Counted from the stretch's first letter, positions 6,999 to 14,913 are shown. The stretch: 15,467 nucleotides of DNA from Treponema sp. UBA4319 (GCA_002393865.1 DGUD01000081.1:527-15993); one strand, 5' to 3'. The notes: generated by a model not told the origin, from the letters alone. Program-made: numbers and translations.

Positions 6999-8200
6999 GT
7001 TCCTTCGTATTCCATGCCGACCGCCCCGTGGAGAAGTACCACCGGAGCGATATTCTCTTTATGATGATGGTGCTGCTCCTGTGGGGGCTGGGGCTTTTTA
7101 CGCTCTTTGTCTGCACGCCGGAAAAAGGCGAGCGCCTCTTCAACAACCGCTACTATTTTGTCATACGCCAGCTCATCTGGTCCGCGGTCGGCTTTACGGG
7201 GCTCGTGGTTCTTGCGCTTATACCGATGCGGGTGCTGCGGAAGCTGCTTCCGTTCATCGTGCTCGGCTCGCTTGTGCTGTGCATCGCCGTCATCATCCCC
7301 AGCCTGGGCAGCGCCCGCAAGGGAGCCAACCGCTGGTTCTCGGTCTCCCGTTACTGGACGGTGCAGCCGTCGGAATTCGCCAAGTTTGCCGTCATCCTCT
7401 TTTTGTCCAACCTTTTTGACAAGCAGGCGCGGGAGGACGGCGCTTCCCAGAAGGAATTCTACTACCCGCTCATCGGTCTCTTTGTATTTGTCATAACGAT
7501 TTTTCTGCAGAAGGATTTCTCCACCGGGGTCTTTGTCTTTGCCGTCGGCTGTCTGATGTTCTTTGTCTCCGGCGCGCGCATGTCGTGGTTCGGGCCGCTG
7601 GTGCTGCTGGCCATTCCCACCGTCGTCTTTATGATTGCGATGGAGCCCTACCGCCTGATGCGCGTCATATCCTTCCTGAACCCGGACGAATACGCGCTTT
7701 CCACGAACTACCAGATTCTTGCCTCTCAGCGGGCGATTACCGCGGGCGGCTTCTGGGGGAACGGGCTCGGCTCCGAGTTCAACGATGTCTTTAAAATCCC
7801 TGAAGTTCAGACTGATTATATCTTTGCGGGCTGGGCGGATTCCATGGGGCTGGTCGGTGTGGCCGCCTACTTCTGCGCGCTGCTCTTCTTTGCATGGCGC
7901 GGCTACCGCACGGCTTTTTTGTGCCGCGACCGTTTTGCCGCCTACGCGTCCTTCGGCTGCATCAGCATGATATTCCTGCAGTCTCTGATGAACTGCGCGG
8001 TTGTCTGCGGCGCGATACCGACCACCGGCATTACCTTGCCCTTCTTTTCTTCGGGGGGCTCCTCGCTGGTCGTGACGCTCTGCATGTGCGGTTTTGTCAT
8101 AAACGCGTCCCGCTGCGACAGCGATGAAGATGCGGATACCAGCGCTGCCGGAGCGGCGGCTCGGGATACATATAACGGAAAGAGGTCTGATTATGAGTGA
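6995..8200 (+). CDS. ftsW: Septal peptidoglycan glycosyltransferase FtsW (SEDS family)
   Basis: FtsW is a multispanning SEDS polymerase that uses lipid II to make septal glycan strands together with a class B penicillin-binding protein. I chose ATG 6995 because a perfect AAGGAGG lies six bases upstream and the codon overlaps the murF stop; an in-frame GTG at 6968 adds nine basic residues and is unlikely. The 401-residue product has about ten hydrophobic segments. SEDS motifs are visible: GANRWFSV (110-117), VQPSEFAKFA (123-132), TNYQILAS (237-244), WGNGLG (254-259) and TTGITLPFFSSGGSSL (343-358). D274 in QTDYIFAG aligns with the catalytic Asp of the family. The nearby motif is GWADSMGLVG where most members have an EE(L/F)G pair. 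The call over RodA rests on context. The polar tail (373-401) is short. Confidence 0.95.
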   Translation: MSSFVFHADRPVEKYHRSDILFMMMVLLLWGLGLFTLFVCTPEKGERLFNNRYYFVIRQLIWSAVGFTGLVVLALIPMRVLRKLLPFIVLGSLVLCIAVIIPSLGSARKGANRWFSVSRYWTVQPSEFAKFAVILFLSNLFDKQAREDGASQKEFYYPLIGLFVFVITIFLQKDFSTGVFVFAVGCLMFFVSGARMSWFGPLVLLAIPTVVFMIAMEPYRLMRVISFLNPDEYALSTNYQILASQRAITAGGFWGNGLGSEFNDVFKIPEVQTDYIFAGWADSMGLVGVAAYFCALLFFAWRGYRTAFLCRDRFAAYASFGCISMIFLQSLMNCAVVCGAIPTTGITLPFFSSGGSSLVVTLCMCGFVINASRCDSDEDADTSAAGAAARDTYNGKRSDYE

Positions 8201-9047
8201 CAGTGTGGCAAAGACAGTGAACCACGGCACGGCGCGGGGCGCCTATACCCTTTACGCCGGGGAAAGCAAGGCTTCCGGCGGGGGGCGGCAGAAGGATGTG
8301 CGCATCACTATCATGAAAATCATCGTCCTCATCCTCTGCGTGCTGCTGCTGCTGGAAGGTATTGTCTATACATTTGTAATGCCATGCCTTGCGCCGGTCA
8401 AGGTTGAATTCTCCGGCCTTCAGAATGTCTCCTCCCAGCTGCTCATGGACCGCATCTCCCGTGTGGGCGGCGCCACGTGGATTCAGTTCGACTCCGCCAA
8501 AGTGGTCTCCGCCCTGAGCGGTATATCGGGCATAGACACCGTCTCCGTTGACAAGGAATTTCCGGACAAGGTGCTTATCCGCGTAAAGGAGCGCAGCTGT
8601 GTCGCAAAGACGATAATCTCCGTAAACGGCAGCTCAATCCCTGTTCAAATCGATGAAAATGGTGTATTATTCACTACAAGCACCGCTGACGTGGTGAAGG
8701 ACAGCAACATTCCGCTCGTTTCCGGGCTTCCCGTGGAGAACATGCAGGTGGGGATGCGCTTTCCGGCGCGTTACCGCCCGCTCATGGAGCAGATTGCGGC
8801 CATCCAGCAGCTGCCGCAGAAGTATTTTGCGGCGATTTCCGAGATTCAGGTTGTCAGCAAGGACTACGGCAGTTACGAGCTGGTTCTCTACCCCGTGCAG
8901 TCGCAGGTACGCATCCTTGCCGACCGGACGCTGGACGAGGATGTCCTCAAACGCATGGTGGTGGTGCTTGATGTGGTGAATTCCACGAGGCCTGACGTTC
9001 AGGAAATCGATCTCCGCTACGGGGCGATTTCCTTCAGGAGGCGCTGA
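8193..9047 (+). CDS. ftsQ: Cell division protein FtsQ/DivIB
   Basis: FtsQ (DivIB) is a bitopic inner-membrane protein whose periplasmic POTRA and beta domains recruit FtsL and its partner to the septum. I chose ATG 8193, eight bases inside ftsW, because GAGG lies seven bases upstream; an in-frame ATG at 8124 would add 23 residues inside ftsW without support. The 284-residue product has a polar cytoplasmic tail of about 38 residues, one membrane helix at about 40-63, and a POTRA-like start (VKVEFSGLQNVSSQLLMDRI, 69-88). FPDKVLIRVKERSCVA follows, which is typical at the POTRA/beta junction. Sequence conservation is low, but topology, size and place between ftsW and ftsA agree. Confidence 0.92.
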   Translation: MSDSVAKTVNHGTARGAYTLYAGESKASGGGRQKDVRITIMKIIVLILCVLLLLEGIVYTFVMPCLAPVKVEFSGLQNVSSQLLMDRISRVGGATWIQFDSAKVVSALSGISGIDTVSVDKEFPDKVLIRVKERSCVAKTIISVNGSSIPVQIDENGVLFTTSTADVVKDSNIPLVSGLPVENMQVGMRFPARYRPLMEQIAAIQQLPQKYFAAISEIQVVSKDYGSYELVLYPVQSQVRILADRTLDEDVLKRMVVVLDVVNSTRPDVQEIDLRYGAISFRRR

Positions 9048-9053
9048 TTTGTT

Positions 9054-10328
9054 TTGGGGGATTTTTTGAGCGGCATTATCGTCGGACTGGATGTCGGTAC
9101 CAGCATCATCAAGACCGTCATAGGGGAGCTGGATACTGACAATACAATAAAGATAATCGGTTTCGCAAAGCGTCCTTCACCGGAAGGCATGCTCCGCAAC
9201 GGCGTGGTCGTCAATATCGATGCCGCCGTGTCCGCCATCAAGGACTGCATTGAGGCGGCAGAGCAGATGGCGGGGCATGAGGTGACGGAAGTCTATACGG
9301 CTGTAGGCGGTTCCCTTGTGGAAGGACAGAATTCCGAGGGCGAGGTCGTTGTGGACGAATCCCGCCAGAAGCGTGCGCTGGAAATCCGCGACGACACCGT
9401 GAACCGTGCCCGCGAGGCTGGGGAGGCCGTCATGATTCCGCTTGACCGGACAATCCTGCACAGCGTCCCCCAGACATACATCGTGGACAATGTTCCCACA
9501 AAACATCCCGTGGGCGTGATGGGTATGCGCCTCAAGGTAAAAATCCATATCATCACCGCCTCCAAGACCATCTGCCGCAACATGCAGGAGTGTATCGAGC
9601 GCGCCCACTATGTGTGCGACGCAATCTGGGCCAAGACCATGGCGTTGTCGCTGGCGACTATCCATGACGACGAGATGTCGCTCGGCTCCATACTTATCGA
9701 TTTGGGCGCGGGCACGACCGATGTGATGGTCGTGAACAACGGTGCCCCCGTCTACATGACGTCCATCGAGGCAGGCGGGAACGCGGTGACGAACGATATC
9801 GCGCAGGTCTACGGCATTCCCTTTGCCGACGCAGAGAAAGTGAAGCTGGAGAAGGGGACCTGCTTTATGCAGCCCGACGACCCGGACGACGAGGTGCTGC
9901 TGCCGCCCATCGGGGGGCTGCCGCCGGTACAGTCCTCGCAGTCCGAGCTCTGCGCGATTATCCAGCCGCGGATGATAGAGCTGTTCCGGCTCGCAAAACG
10001 GGCGGTCGCGCAGCATTCCGGGCTCAAAAAGCTGAACGGCAGCATTGTCCTGACCGGCGGCGGGGCTATGATGCCCGGTGTCGTGCAGCTTGCCCAGCAG
10101 CTGTGGGGCACGGCTTCCGTCCGTATCGGGGAAGTGTCCGACTTTGGCGGCATCGACAAGTCCTACCGGGACTCCGTTTATTCCACTGCGGTGGGGCTGC
10201 TGCTGGCGCGGCGCTCTGACGAGATTGTCTTTGCGCAGAAATTCAGCCGGAAAAAGGCCGCGCCGCGCGACGACTCCGCGAATAAGTTGTTCGAGGCGGT
10301 CGGAAATGTATTTAAAAAGTTTTTCTGA
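9054..10328 (+). CDS. ftsA: Cell division protein FtsA
   Basis: FtsA is an actin-like ATPase that anchors FtsZ filaments to the membrane. The product (424 residues from TTG 9054) has the actin-family ATP motifs: phosphate 1 IIVGLDVGTSIIK (8-20), phosphate 2 ILIDLGAGTTDVMVV (about 213-227), and the adenosine motif GSIVLTGGGAMMPGV (about 329-343). The FtsA-specific 1C/SHS2 region lies between the first two. The last residues, NKLFEAVGNVFKKFF, form the expected amphipathic membrane-targeting helix. No ATG is available: TTG 9054 has AGGAGG 12 bases upstream, while TTG 9066, giving a start MSGIIVGLD, has GGGGG five bases upstream; either could be used. It follows ftsQ by six bases. A candidate ftsZ promoter overlaps its last codons. 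Confidence 0.95.
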   Translation: MGDFLSGIIVGLDVGTSIIKTVIGELDTDNTIKIIGFAKRPSPEGMLRNGVVVNIDAAVSAIKDCIEAAEQMAGHEVTEVYTAVGGSLVEGQNSEGEVVVDESRQKRALEIRDDTVNRAREAGEAVMIPLDRTILHSVPQTYIVDNVPTKHPVGVMGMRLKVKIHIITASKTICRNMQECIERAHYVCDAIWAKTMALSLATIHDDEMSLGSILIDLGAGTTDVMVVNNGAPVYMTSIEAGGNAVTNDIAQVYGIPFADAEKVKLEKGTCFMQPDDPDDEVLLPPIGGLPPVQSSQSELCAIIQPRMIELFRLAKRAVAQHSGLKKLNGSIVLTGGGAMMPGVVQLAQQLWGTASVRIGEVSDFGGIDKSYRDSVYSTAVGLLLARRSDEIVFAQKFSRKKAAPRDDSANKLFEAVGNVFKKFF

Positions 10329-10339
10329 TATGCTATAAT
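10311..10339 (+). promoter_or_regulatory. Candidate extended -10 promoter for ftsZ
   Basis: TATAAT at 10334-10339 is a perfect -10 box preceded by TG at 10331-10332, which makes an extended -10 element. TTTAAA at 10311-10316 matches the -35 consensus at four of six positions with 17-base spacing. It overlaps the end of ftsA, so ftsZ could be transcribed independently of the upstream operon, with a start near 10346. Confidence 0.65.
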
Positions 10340-10702
10340 AGGTTTGCTCGGACACCTATAGGGTTCCTCTTTTCAGCCTGCGCTCCGGAAGCGGGAGTTT
10401 CCGGGCAGCGCTCATGGAAGGACACCCCGGAAGTTCCGGACGGGCTTTTTGATTGGGTCCGCCGGAACAGGATGCGGGGCCGGAAAGCGTGCTTTTCCGG
10501 CTGTGCTGGGATGCCGGGCTCTGCAGGCTGCTGCTGCTACGCGCTGCTTGCAAAACGATATCGGCGTATAGCGGAAAAACAAGGGGCTGCCCTAGCTAAG
10601 GGGACTTCGGTAGCCCCTCGCAGATTGATTTTGAAGCGTGCGCTTACATTTTAGGTTTGGGGATACTGCCTGAATGTAAAAAAAGCGGGTTGGGAGGATA
10701 GT
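10340..10702 (+). other. Long hairpin-rich ftsZ leader, no gene seen
   Basis: About 360 bases without a credible ORF separate ftsA from ftsZ, in an operon whose other gaps are near zero. CCGGAA-based inverted repeats recur: 10385-10390 with 10399-10404, 10427-10432 with 10434-10439, and 10479-10486 with 10494-10501. The arm 10609-10618 can pair either with 10582-10591 (ten pairs including one G-U) or locally with 10599-10605 around a UUCG tetraloop. A last hairpin (10644-10650 with 10673-10679) sits 12 bases before the GGGAGG ribosome binding site at 10692-10697. I found no match to the core motifs of tmRNA, RNase P RNA or SRP RNA. It may be a regulatory leader or an unrecognised small RNA. 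Confidence 0.55.
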
Positions 10703-12082
10703 ATGATTGAGCTGTCAGTAGTGAATGACGGAAGTTCCGACATTGGGGTCGCGAACCCAACCGTCATCAAGATTATCGGCTGCGGCGGCGGCGGCTCTAA
10801 TGCGGTGAACTGTATGGTCTCGTCCGGTGTGAAGGACGTGGAATTTGTCGCGCTCAATACTGATTTGCAGGCGCTGAACGTCTCCAAGGCGCAGAAGCGG
10901 ATTGTCATCGGTCGCAAGATAACGGACGGTCTTGGTGCCGGCGGGAACCCTGAGGTCGGCGAGAACGCCGCCAAGGAAGACACGGAGTCCATCACGAACA
11001 TCGTGCAGGGCACGGATATGGTCATCATCACCGCCGGTATGGGCGGCGGCACGGGCACTGGTTCCGCGCCCGTCGTGGCGGACATCGCGCGCAAAAGCGG
11101 CGCGCTCACGATTGCCGTTGTCACCACGCCCTTTGATTTTGAGGGGCCGGTGCGCATGAAGAACGCGCAGGAAGGGCTCAAGAAGCTGCGTGAGAATGTG
11201 GACAGCCTGATTATCGTGCCGAACCAGCAGATAATGAAAATCTCCAACAAAAAGCTCAATTTCCGGCAGGCCTTCCGCATGGCGGATGACGTGCTCTGCC
11301 AGGGAGTGCAGGGCATCTCCGAGCTGATTACGACGTCCGGCGTGGTGAACCTTGACTTTGCCGACGTGAAATCCGTTATGAAGGGGCAGGGCAATGCCAT
11401 TCTCGGCGTGGGCGTGGGCGAGGGCGAGACCCGTGCCGCCGATGCCGCGCAGGGCGCAATCTCGAACCCCATGCTGGAGAACTGCCAGATTGACGGCGCC
11501 TCCAATATATTGGTGAACATCACCTGCGACAACGATTCCATCAGCATGGACGAGGTGCAGGAGATTGTCAACACAATCAAAGCCTCCGCCGCAAAGAACG
11601 TGAACGTTATCTTCGGCGTCGTCGACCGCCCCGATATGGGGGATAAAATCTCCGTGACGGTTATTGCGACCGGCTTTGAGCAGTCCCAGCAGGACGATGA
11701 CGACGACGATGATGACAGGGAGCGCCGCGGGGACGAGAACAGCATCTCCTGGGGCGACTTTGAGAATGTCGTGAACGGCAAGCTTGCGTCCGCTGCGGAT
11801 AAGCCTGCGCCGGAGCCGGTGCAGAAGGTGAGCATTCCTGGGCTCGGCGGCAGAGCGCTGGTACGGGACAGTGTGCCTGAGCGCAAGGATGCCCCGGAGC
11901 AGAAGGCGGCCGCTGCCCCGCTGTCCGCCGCTGCGATGGACTCCGCCGCAGCGCTGCCCCGCAACCGGGGAATCCGCCCGCCGGAAGGCTTTGTCCGCCG
12001 CAAAGATGACCTGTCGCAGCCTGCTGTCTGGCGCAACCCGGAGACGCTGCCGCGGAGCATAAGCCTTTCTGATGACAAATAA
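10703..12082 (+). CDS. ftsZ: Cell division GTPase FtsZ
   Basis: FtsZ is the tubulin-like GTPase that polymerises into the division ring. The 459-residue product has the nucleotide site IIGCGGGGSNAVNCM (24-38), the tubulin signature GGGTGTGSAP (114-123) and the T7 loop NLDFADVKSVM (216-226), with D218 and D221 as the catalytic acidic residues. The core ends near residue 326. It is followed by QSQQ and eight consecutive Asp (331-338), a low-complexity Ala/Pro/charged linker, and DDLSQPAVWRN (435-445), which looks like an altered C-terminal conserved peptide followed by 14 further residues. At 459 residues it is longer than the usual 350-400. GGGAGG lies five bases before the ATG. The end overlaps the recombinase gene by 11 bases. 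Confidence 0.98.
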   Translation: MIELSVVNDGSSDIGVANPTVIKIIGCGGGGSNAVNCMVSSGVKDVEFVALNTDLQALNVSKAQKRIVIGRKITDGLGAGGNPEVGENAAKEDTESITNIVQGTDMVIITAGMGGGTGTGSAPVVADIARKSGALTIAVVTTPFDFEGPVRMKNAQEGLKKLRENVDSLIIVPNQQIMKISNKKLNFRQAFRMADDVLCQGVQGISELITTSGVVNLDFADVKSVMKGQGNAILGVGVGEGETRAADAAQGAISNPMLENCQIDGASNILVNITCDNDSISMDEVQEIVNTIKASAAKNVNVIFGVVDRPDMGDKISVTVIATGFEQSQQDDDDDDDDRERRGDENSISWGDFENVVNGKLASAADKPAPEPVQKVSIPGLGGRALVRDSVPERKDAPEQKAAAAPLSAAAMDSAAALPRNRGIRPPEGFVRRKDDLSQPAVWRNPETLPRSISLSDDK

Positions 12083-12986
12083 GCCTGCCGCCTCGCTGGC
12101 GGAGGAATTCTATGCCGACCTGCTGCTTGTCGGGCGCCGCGCCGAGCTGACTGCCGGTGCCTACGAGGAGGCTGCCGGGGAGCTGCTCCGCTGGGCTGCG
12201 GAGAGCGGCACCGATGTGCCTTCCCTGACGGTGCGCGATTTGCTGTACTACATTGCCTTCCGCCGGACGCAGGGGCTTTCCGAGCTGACCGTGGCAAAGG
12301 ATATCTCTGCCCTGCGCGCCTTCGGGGCCTTTCTGGTGCGCAAGGGCATCTGGGCGGAGAATCTTGCCCTTGAGCTTGATCGCCCCAAGGCCTCCCGCGC
12401 GCTGCCTGAAGTGCTGAGCGTGGAGCAGGTCGATGCCCTGCTTGCCGCCATCGACACAAACAGCCCGCTCGGTGTGCGCGACCGCGCGCTCTATGAGCTC
12501 ATCTACAGCTGCGGGCTGCGTATCAGCGAGGCTTCCGGCCTGCTGCTTGCCCATATTCATTTTAAGGACAAACTGCTGATTGTGCTGGGAAAGGGCAACA
12601 AGGAGCGTATCGTGCCGTTCGGGGATATCGCGCGGCAGTGGCTGGAGCGCTGGGTCTACGAGGCCCGCCCTGCCGTCCTTGGCCAGCGCCAGGTGGCGGA
12701 GGTTTTTGTCAATGCCAGGGGGCAGCCCCTGTCGCGCAAAGGCATCTGGAAGAATTTTCAGGCGCTGGAGGCAAAGAGCGGCGTCCAGTCAAAAGTGCAC
12801 ACGCTGCGCCATTCCTTTGCGACGCACCTGCTTGCGGGCGGCGCCGACCTGCGTTCCGTACAGGAGCTTCTGGGGCATGCGGATCTTTCCACCACGCAGA
12901 TTTACACGCACGTCGATGACAGCCGCCTGCGGGAATGCCACGGGGATTTTTTCCCCGGCCACAAGGATGGCGCCGGACAGTCCTGA
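12072..12986 (+). CDS. XerC/XerD-type tyrosine recombinase
   Basis: This is a site-specific tyrosine recombinase of the chromosome-dimer-resolving Xer group. The 304-residue product has an N-terminal SAM-like core-binding domain (about 8-98) and a C-terminal catalytic domain. All catalytic residues are visible: R150 in CGLRISEASGL, K174 in GKGNKERIVPF, H243 and R246 in HTLRHSFATHLL, H269 in LLGHADLSTTQIYTH, and the nucleophile Y278. Length fits XerC/XerD/CodV (about 295-305). Sequence alone does not let me choose between XerC and XerD. The ATG lies inside the end of ftsZ (11-base overlap), so it is probably translated from the ftsZ mRNA. No strong ribosome binding site is present, only CGGAG about 14 bases upstream. 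I saw no dif-like site here. Confidence 0.95.
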   Translation: MTNKPAASLAEEFYADLLLVGRRAELTAGAYEEAAGELLRWAAESGTDVPSLTVRDLLYYIAFRRTQGLSELTVAKDISALRAFGAFLVRKGIWAENLALELDRPKASRALPEVLSVEQVDALLAAIDTNSPLGVRDRALYELIYSCGLRISEASGLLLAHIHFKDKLLIVLGKGNKERIVPFGDIARQWLERWVYEARPAVLGQRQVAEVFVNARGQPLSRKGIWKNFQALEAKSGVQSKVHTLRHSFATHLLAGGADLRSVQELLGHADLSTTQIYTHVDDSRLRECHGDFFPGHKDGAGQS

Positions 12987-12992
12987 GCCGCC

Positions 12993-13011
12993 CGCAGCCT
13001 TTCTGCGTTTT
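12993..13011 (+). terminator. Weak candidate terminator after the recombinase gene
   Basis: CGCAG (12993-12997) pairs with CTGCG (13003-13007) across a five-base loop, followed by four T. The stem is short, so termination would be partial at best. The position just after the ftsZ-recombinase unit and before a gene with its own strong ribosome binding site makes it plausible. Confidence 0.35.
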
Positions 13012-13097
13012 GCTTTGGTAAGGACTGCGGGGAAAATTCCGATGATAGAGAAGGGCGGACATCTGGTCTGCGCCGATGGTATGTAAGGAGAATCTTT

Positions 13098-13844
13098 ATG
13101 AAATTCAGTGAAAAATGCGCTGCTGCGGCGCTCTCTGCCATGCTTTCTGCCTCCGTGCTTTCCTGCGGGGCGTCATATAATTCCATCAAGCGCATGCAGC
13201 GTCTGGAGGAAGGCGTCTCCAGCCCCACGACCAAGGAGGAGCTTGCCGAGGCCATCAAGAAATATGATGCCCGCGCCATGGACTTGGTCTCCACGCAGGC
13301 GCAGGAGGGCACCTGGTACAAGATACTGGGCATGCGCTACCTTGACGAGGCCATGTACGGCGAGGCCTACGAATGCTTCCAGAAGGCGCTGCACTTTTAT
13401 CCGGACAACCACAATCTCTACTATTATGTGGGGCTCTGCGCCGCCTACATCGCGAATTCCGAGATGGACTTTGACGGCGTTGGCGGGCTGGAAGGAGCTG
13501 CCCGGCGCATGAACTACCTGAAGGTCTCCGAGGAGAGCTTCCAGCGCTCGCTCCAGATAGAGCCGAAGTACTACCGCTCCATGTATGCGCTGGGGGCGCT
13601 CTACGTGTTCCAGCTGGAGCAGTACGACAAGGCGGTGCCGCTCCTTGAGCAGTACCTTGAGGTGCAGAAGCACGAGGTCAAGGGCATGTTCATACTGGCG
13701 AACGCCTACTTCCACCAGTATGAATTCGACAAGGCGGTGGAGCTCTACGACGAGATTATACGGCTGAACCCCAGCGCCGACAAAGTCGCCGACGCGCAGC
13801 GGAACAAGAAGCTCGTGCTTGACTACCAGTATTCGGAAAACTGA
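13098..13844 (+). CDS. TPR-repeat lipoprotein, function unknown
   Basis: The 248-residue product starts with a lipoprotein signal peptide: MKFSEK, a hydrophobic stretch, then SVLSC with C23 as the likely lipidated residue; this fits the relaxed spirochaete lipobox. The rest is mostly helical tetratricopeptide repeats at about 72-105, 106-157 (interrupted by a Gly-rich insertion at 125-135), 159-192 and 193-226. An example is YEFDKAVELYDEIIRLNP at 208-225. TPR domains mediate protein contacts, so a periplasmic scaffold role is likely, but the partner is unknown. TAAGGAG lies seven bases before the ATG. It follows the recombinase gene by 111 bases and precedes dprA by three. I recall a TPR gene here in T. 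pallidum too. A link to division or the cell envelope is inference. Confidence 0.9.
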   Translation: MKFSEKCAAAALSAMLSASVLSCGASYNSIKRMQRLEEGVSSPTTKEELAEAIKKYDARAMDLVSTQAQEGTWYKILGMRYLDEAMYGEAYECFQKALHFYPDNHNLYYYVGLCAAYIANSEMDFDGVGGLEGAARRMNYLKVSEESFQRSLQIEPKYYRSMYALGALYVFQLEQYDKAVPLLEQYLEVQKHEVKGMFILANAYFHQYEFDKAVELYDEIIRLNPSADKVADAQRNKKLVLDYQYSEN

Positions 13845-13847
13845 GCG

Positions 13848-14867
13848 GTGGCGGCAGATACGCTTGACATAGCCCTGGCATCAATCCCTTTCCTCACCGC
13901 GCGGGAAAAGATTCTTTTGAAAAAGAACCTTGACAGCATGGAGGAACTTGCTGTACTGTCTATAGAAGCAATTTCGCAGGCAGTGGGCAGGGCAATCCGC
14001 CGTGCCGTGTGGAATCCGGCCGCTGTGATAGCGCAGGCGGAGCGGGCGGCGCTGCTGATGGGGCGGCAGCGCATCGGGATGGTGCTGCTGGCTGATGCCG
14101 CATTCCCGGCGCTGCTCAGGGAGATTCCTGACCCGCCCTATGCACTCTTCTACCGGGGGCAGCTGGAGGCTTTGCACCGCCAGTGCGTCTCGGTGGTGGG
14201 CACAAGGCGTGTCTGCGGGGAATGCGCCGCCGCCGCGCAGGATTTTGCGCGGGAAGCCGTGCTCGGAGGCCTTACCGTCGTGAGCGGCAATGCCGAGGGC
14301 ATCGATTCCTTTGCCCACCGGGGGGCGCTGCTCGGCGCGGAGGGGGCATCCGCTGGCTGCGGCACGACCGCGGCGGTCTTGCCCTGCGGTATAGACACCA
14401 TTGTCCCGCAGGCGCACAAGAGCCTTGCCGCCCGCATCATCCGGACTGGCGGCGTTATCGTGGCGGAGTATATCCCCGGCTGCCCTGCCGAGCCCTGGCG
14501 CTTTGTGCAGCGCAACAGGATTATCGCCGCGCTGTCGCCCGCAACGCTGGTGGTGCAGGCTCCGCCGGGCAGCGGTGCGCTCATTACGGCGGAATTCGCC
14601 TTGGGATACGGGCGGGACGTGCTCTTCCACAAGAGCTGCTTCTGCGCTCAGGCTGCCCGCTCTGCGGAGGCGGCAAAAAAGCGGCTGCAGGCAAAGGCCG
14701 CCTCATCCCGCCCCGGCTCCGCGGAGGCAAAGCTGCGCAATACGGCGGAGCGCTATGTCGCGGACGGCGCGCCGCTTATCGGCACGTATGCCGAATACCG
14801 GGCGGCGATTGCGGCGGCTCCGGGCACATCCCCCGCTGCTGGCGGGGAGCAAGGATTGCTTTTTTGA
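13848..14867 (+). CDS. dprA: DNA processing protein DprA (Smf)
   Basis: DprA binds single-stranded DNA and loads RecA; in competent bacteria it protects incoming DNA. The 339-residue product starts at GTG 13848, three bases after the lipoprotein gene, with only a weak ribosome binding site. The Rossmann-like core is clear: [11 protein letters not shown] (115-125), [20 protein letters not shown] (144-163), [15 protein letters not shown] (177-191), [20 protein letters not shown] (205-224), [20 protein letters not shown] (234-253). Differences from typical members are VSGNAEG where VSGLARG is usual, a few extra residues around 163-172, and an Ala/Lys-rich C-terminus (about 268-339) in which I cannot recognise the usual winged helix. 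Treponemes are not known for natural competence, so a recombination role is more likely here, by inference. Confidence 0.93.
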   Translation: MAADTLDIALASIPFLTAREKILLKKNLDSMEELAVLSIEAISQAVGRAIRRAVWNPAAVIAQAERAALLMGRQRIGMVLLADAAFPALLREIPDPPYALFYRGQLEALHRQCVSVVGTRRVCGECAAAAQDFAREAVLGGLTVVSGNAEGIDSFAHRGALLGAEGASAGCGTTAAVLPCGIDTIVPQAHKSLAARIIRTGGVIVAEYIPGCPAEPWRFVQRNRIIAALSPATLVVQAPPGSGALITAEFALGYGRDVLFHKSCFCAQAARSAEAAKKRLQAKAASSRPGSAEAKLRNTAERYVADGAPLIGTYAEYRAAIAAAPGTSPAAGGEQGLLF

Positions 14868-14913
14868 GTTCAGGGAGCCCCTGATTTTGAGGCTCCGCAA
14901 GGTAGTAGAGGAT

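Noticed and set aside
10472..10654. A 60-codon plus-strand open frame in the ftsZ leader
   Set aside because: It has no good ribosome binding site, its Cys/Arg/Ala-rich translation resembles no known protein, and it runs across the predicted hairpins.
10340..10702. tmRNA, RNase P RNA or SRP RNA in the ftsA-ftsZ gap
   Set aside because: The conserved core motifs of these RNAs (for example the SRP GGUCCGGAAGGAAGCAGC loop, or the RNase P GAGGAAAGUCC segment) were looked for and not found. A covariance search would settle it.
11695..11718. GAC/GAT run as a possible phase-variable microsatellite
   Set aside because: The run mixes two Asp codons and is in units of three, so slippage would not shift the frame. 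It is better read as an acidic segment of FtsZ.
5511..12459. Long minus-strand open frames (about 390-600 codons) antisense to murF, ftsW, ftsA and ftsZ
   Set aside because: They mirror recognisable genes on the plus strand, their translations have low-complexity Arg/Pro/Ser/His-rich composition and no family motif. They are expected from GC-rich third codon positions.
14831..14865. GC hairpin (CCCCGC with GCGGGG) and a downstream AGCAA/TTGCT stem plus T-run at the end of dprA
   Set aside because: The GC stem is too far from the T-run, the stem touching the T-run has only five mostly weak pairs, and both lie inside coding sequence. It might cause some attenuation before topA but is not supported as a terminator.
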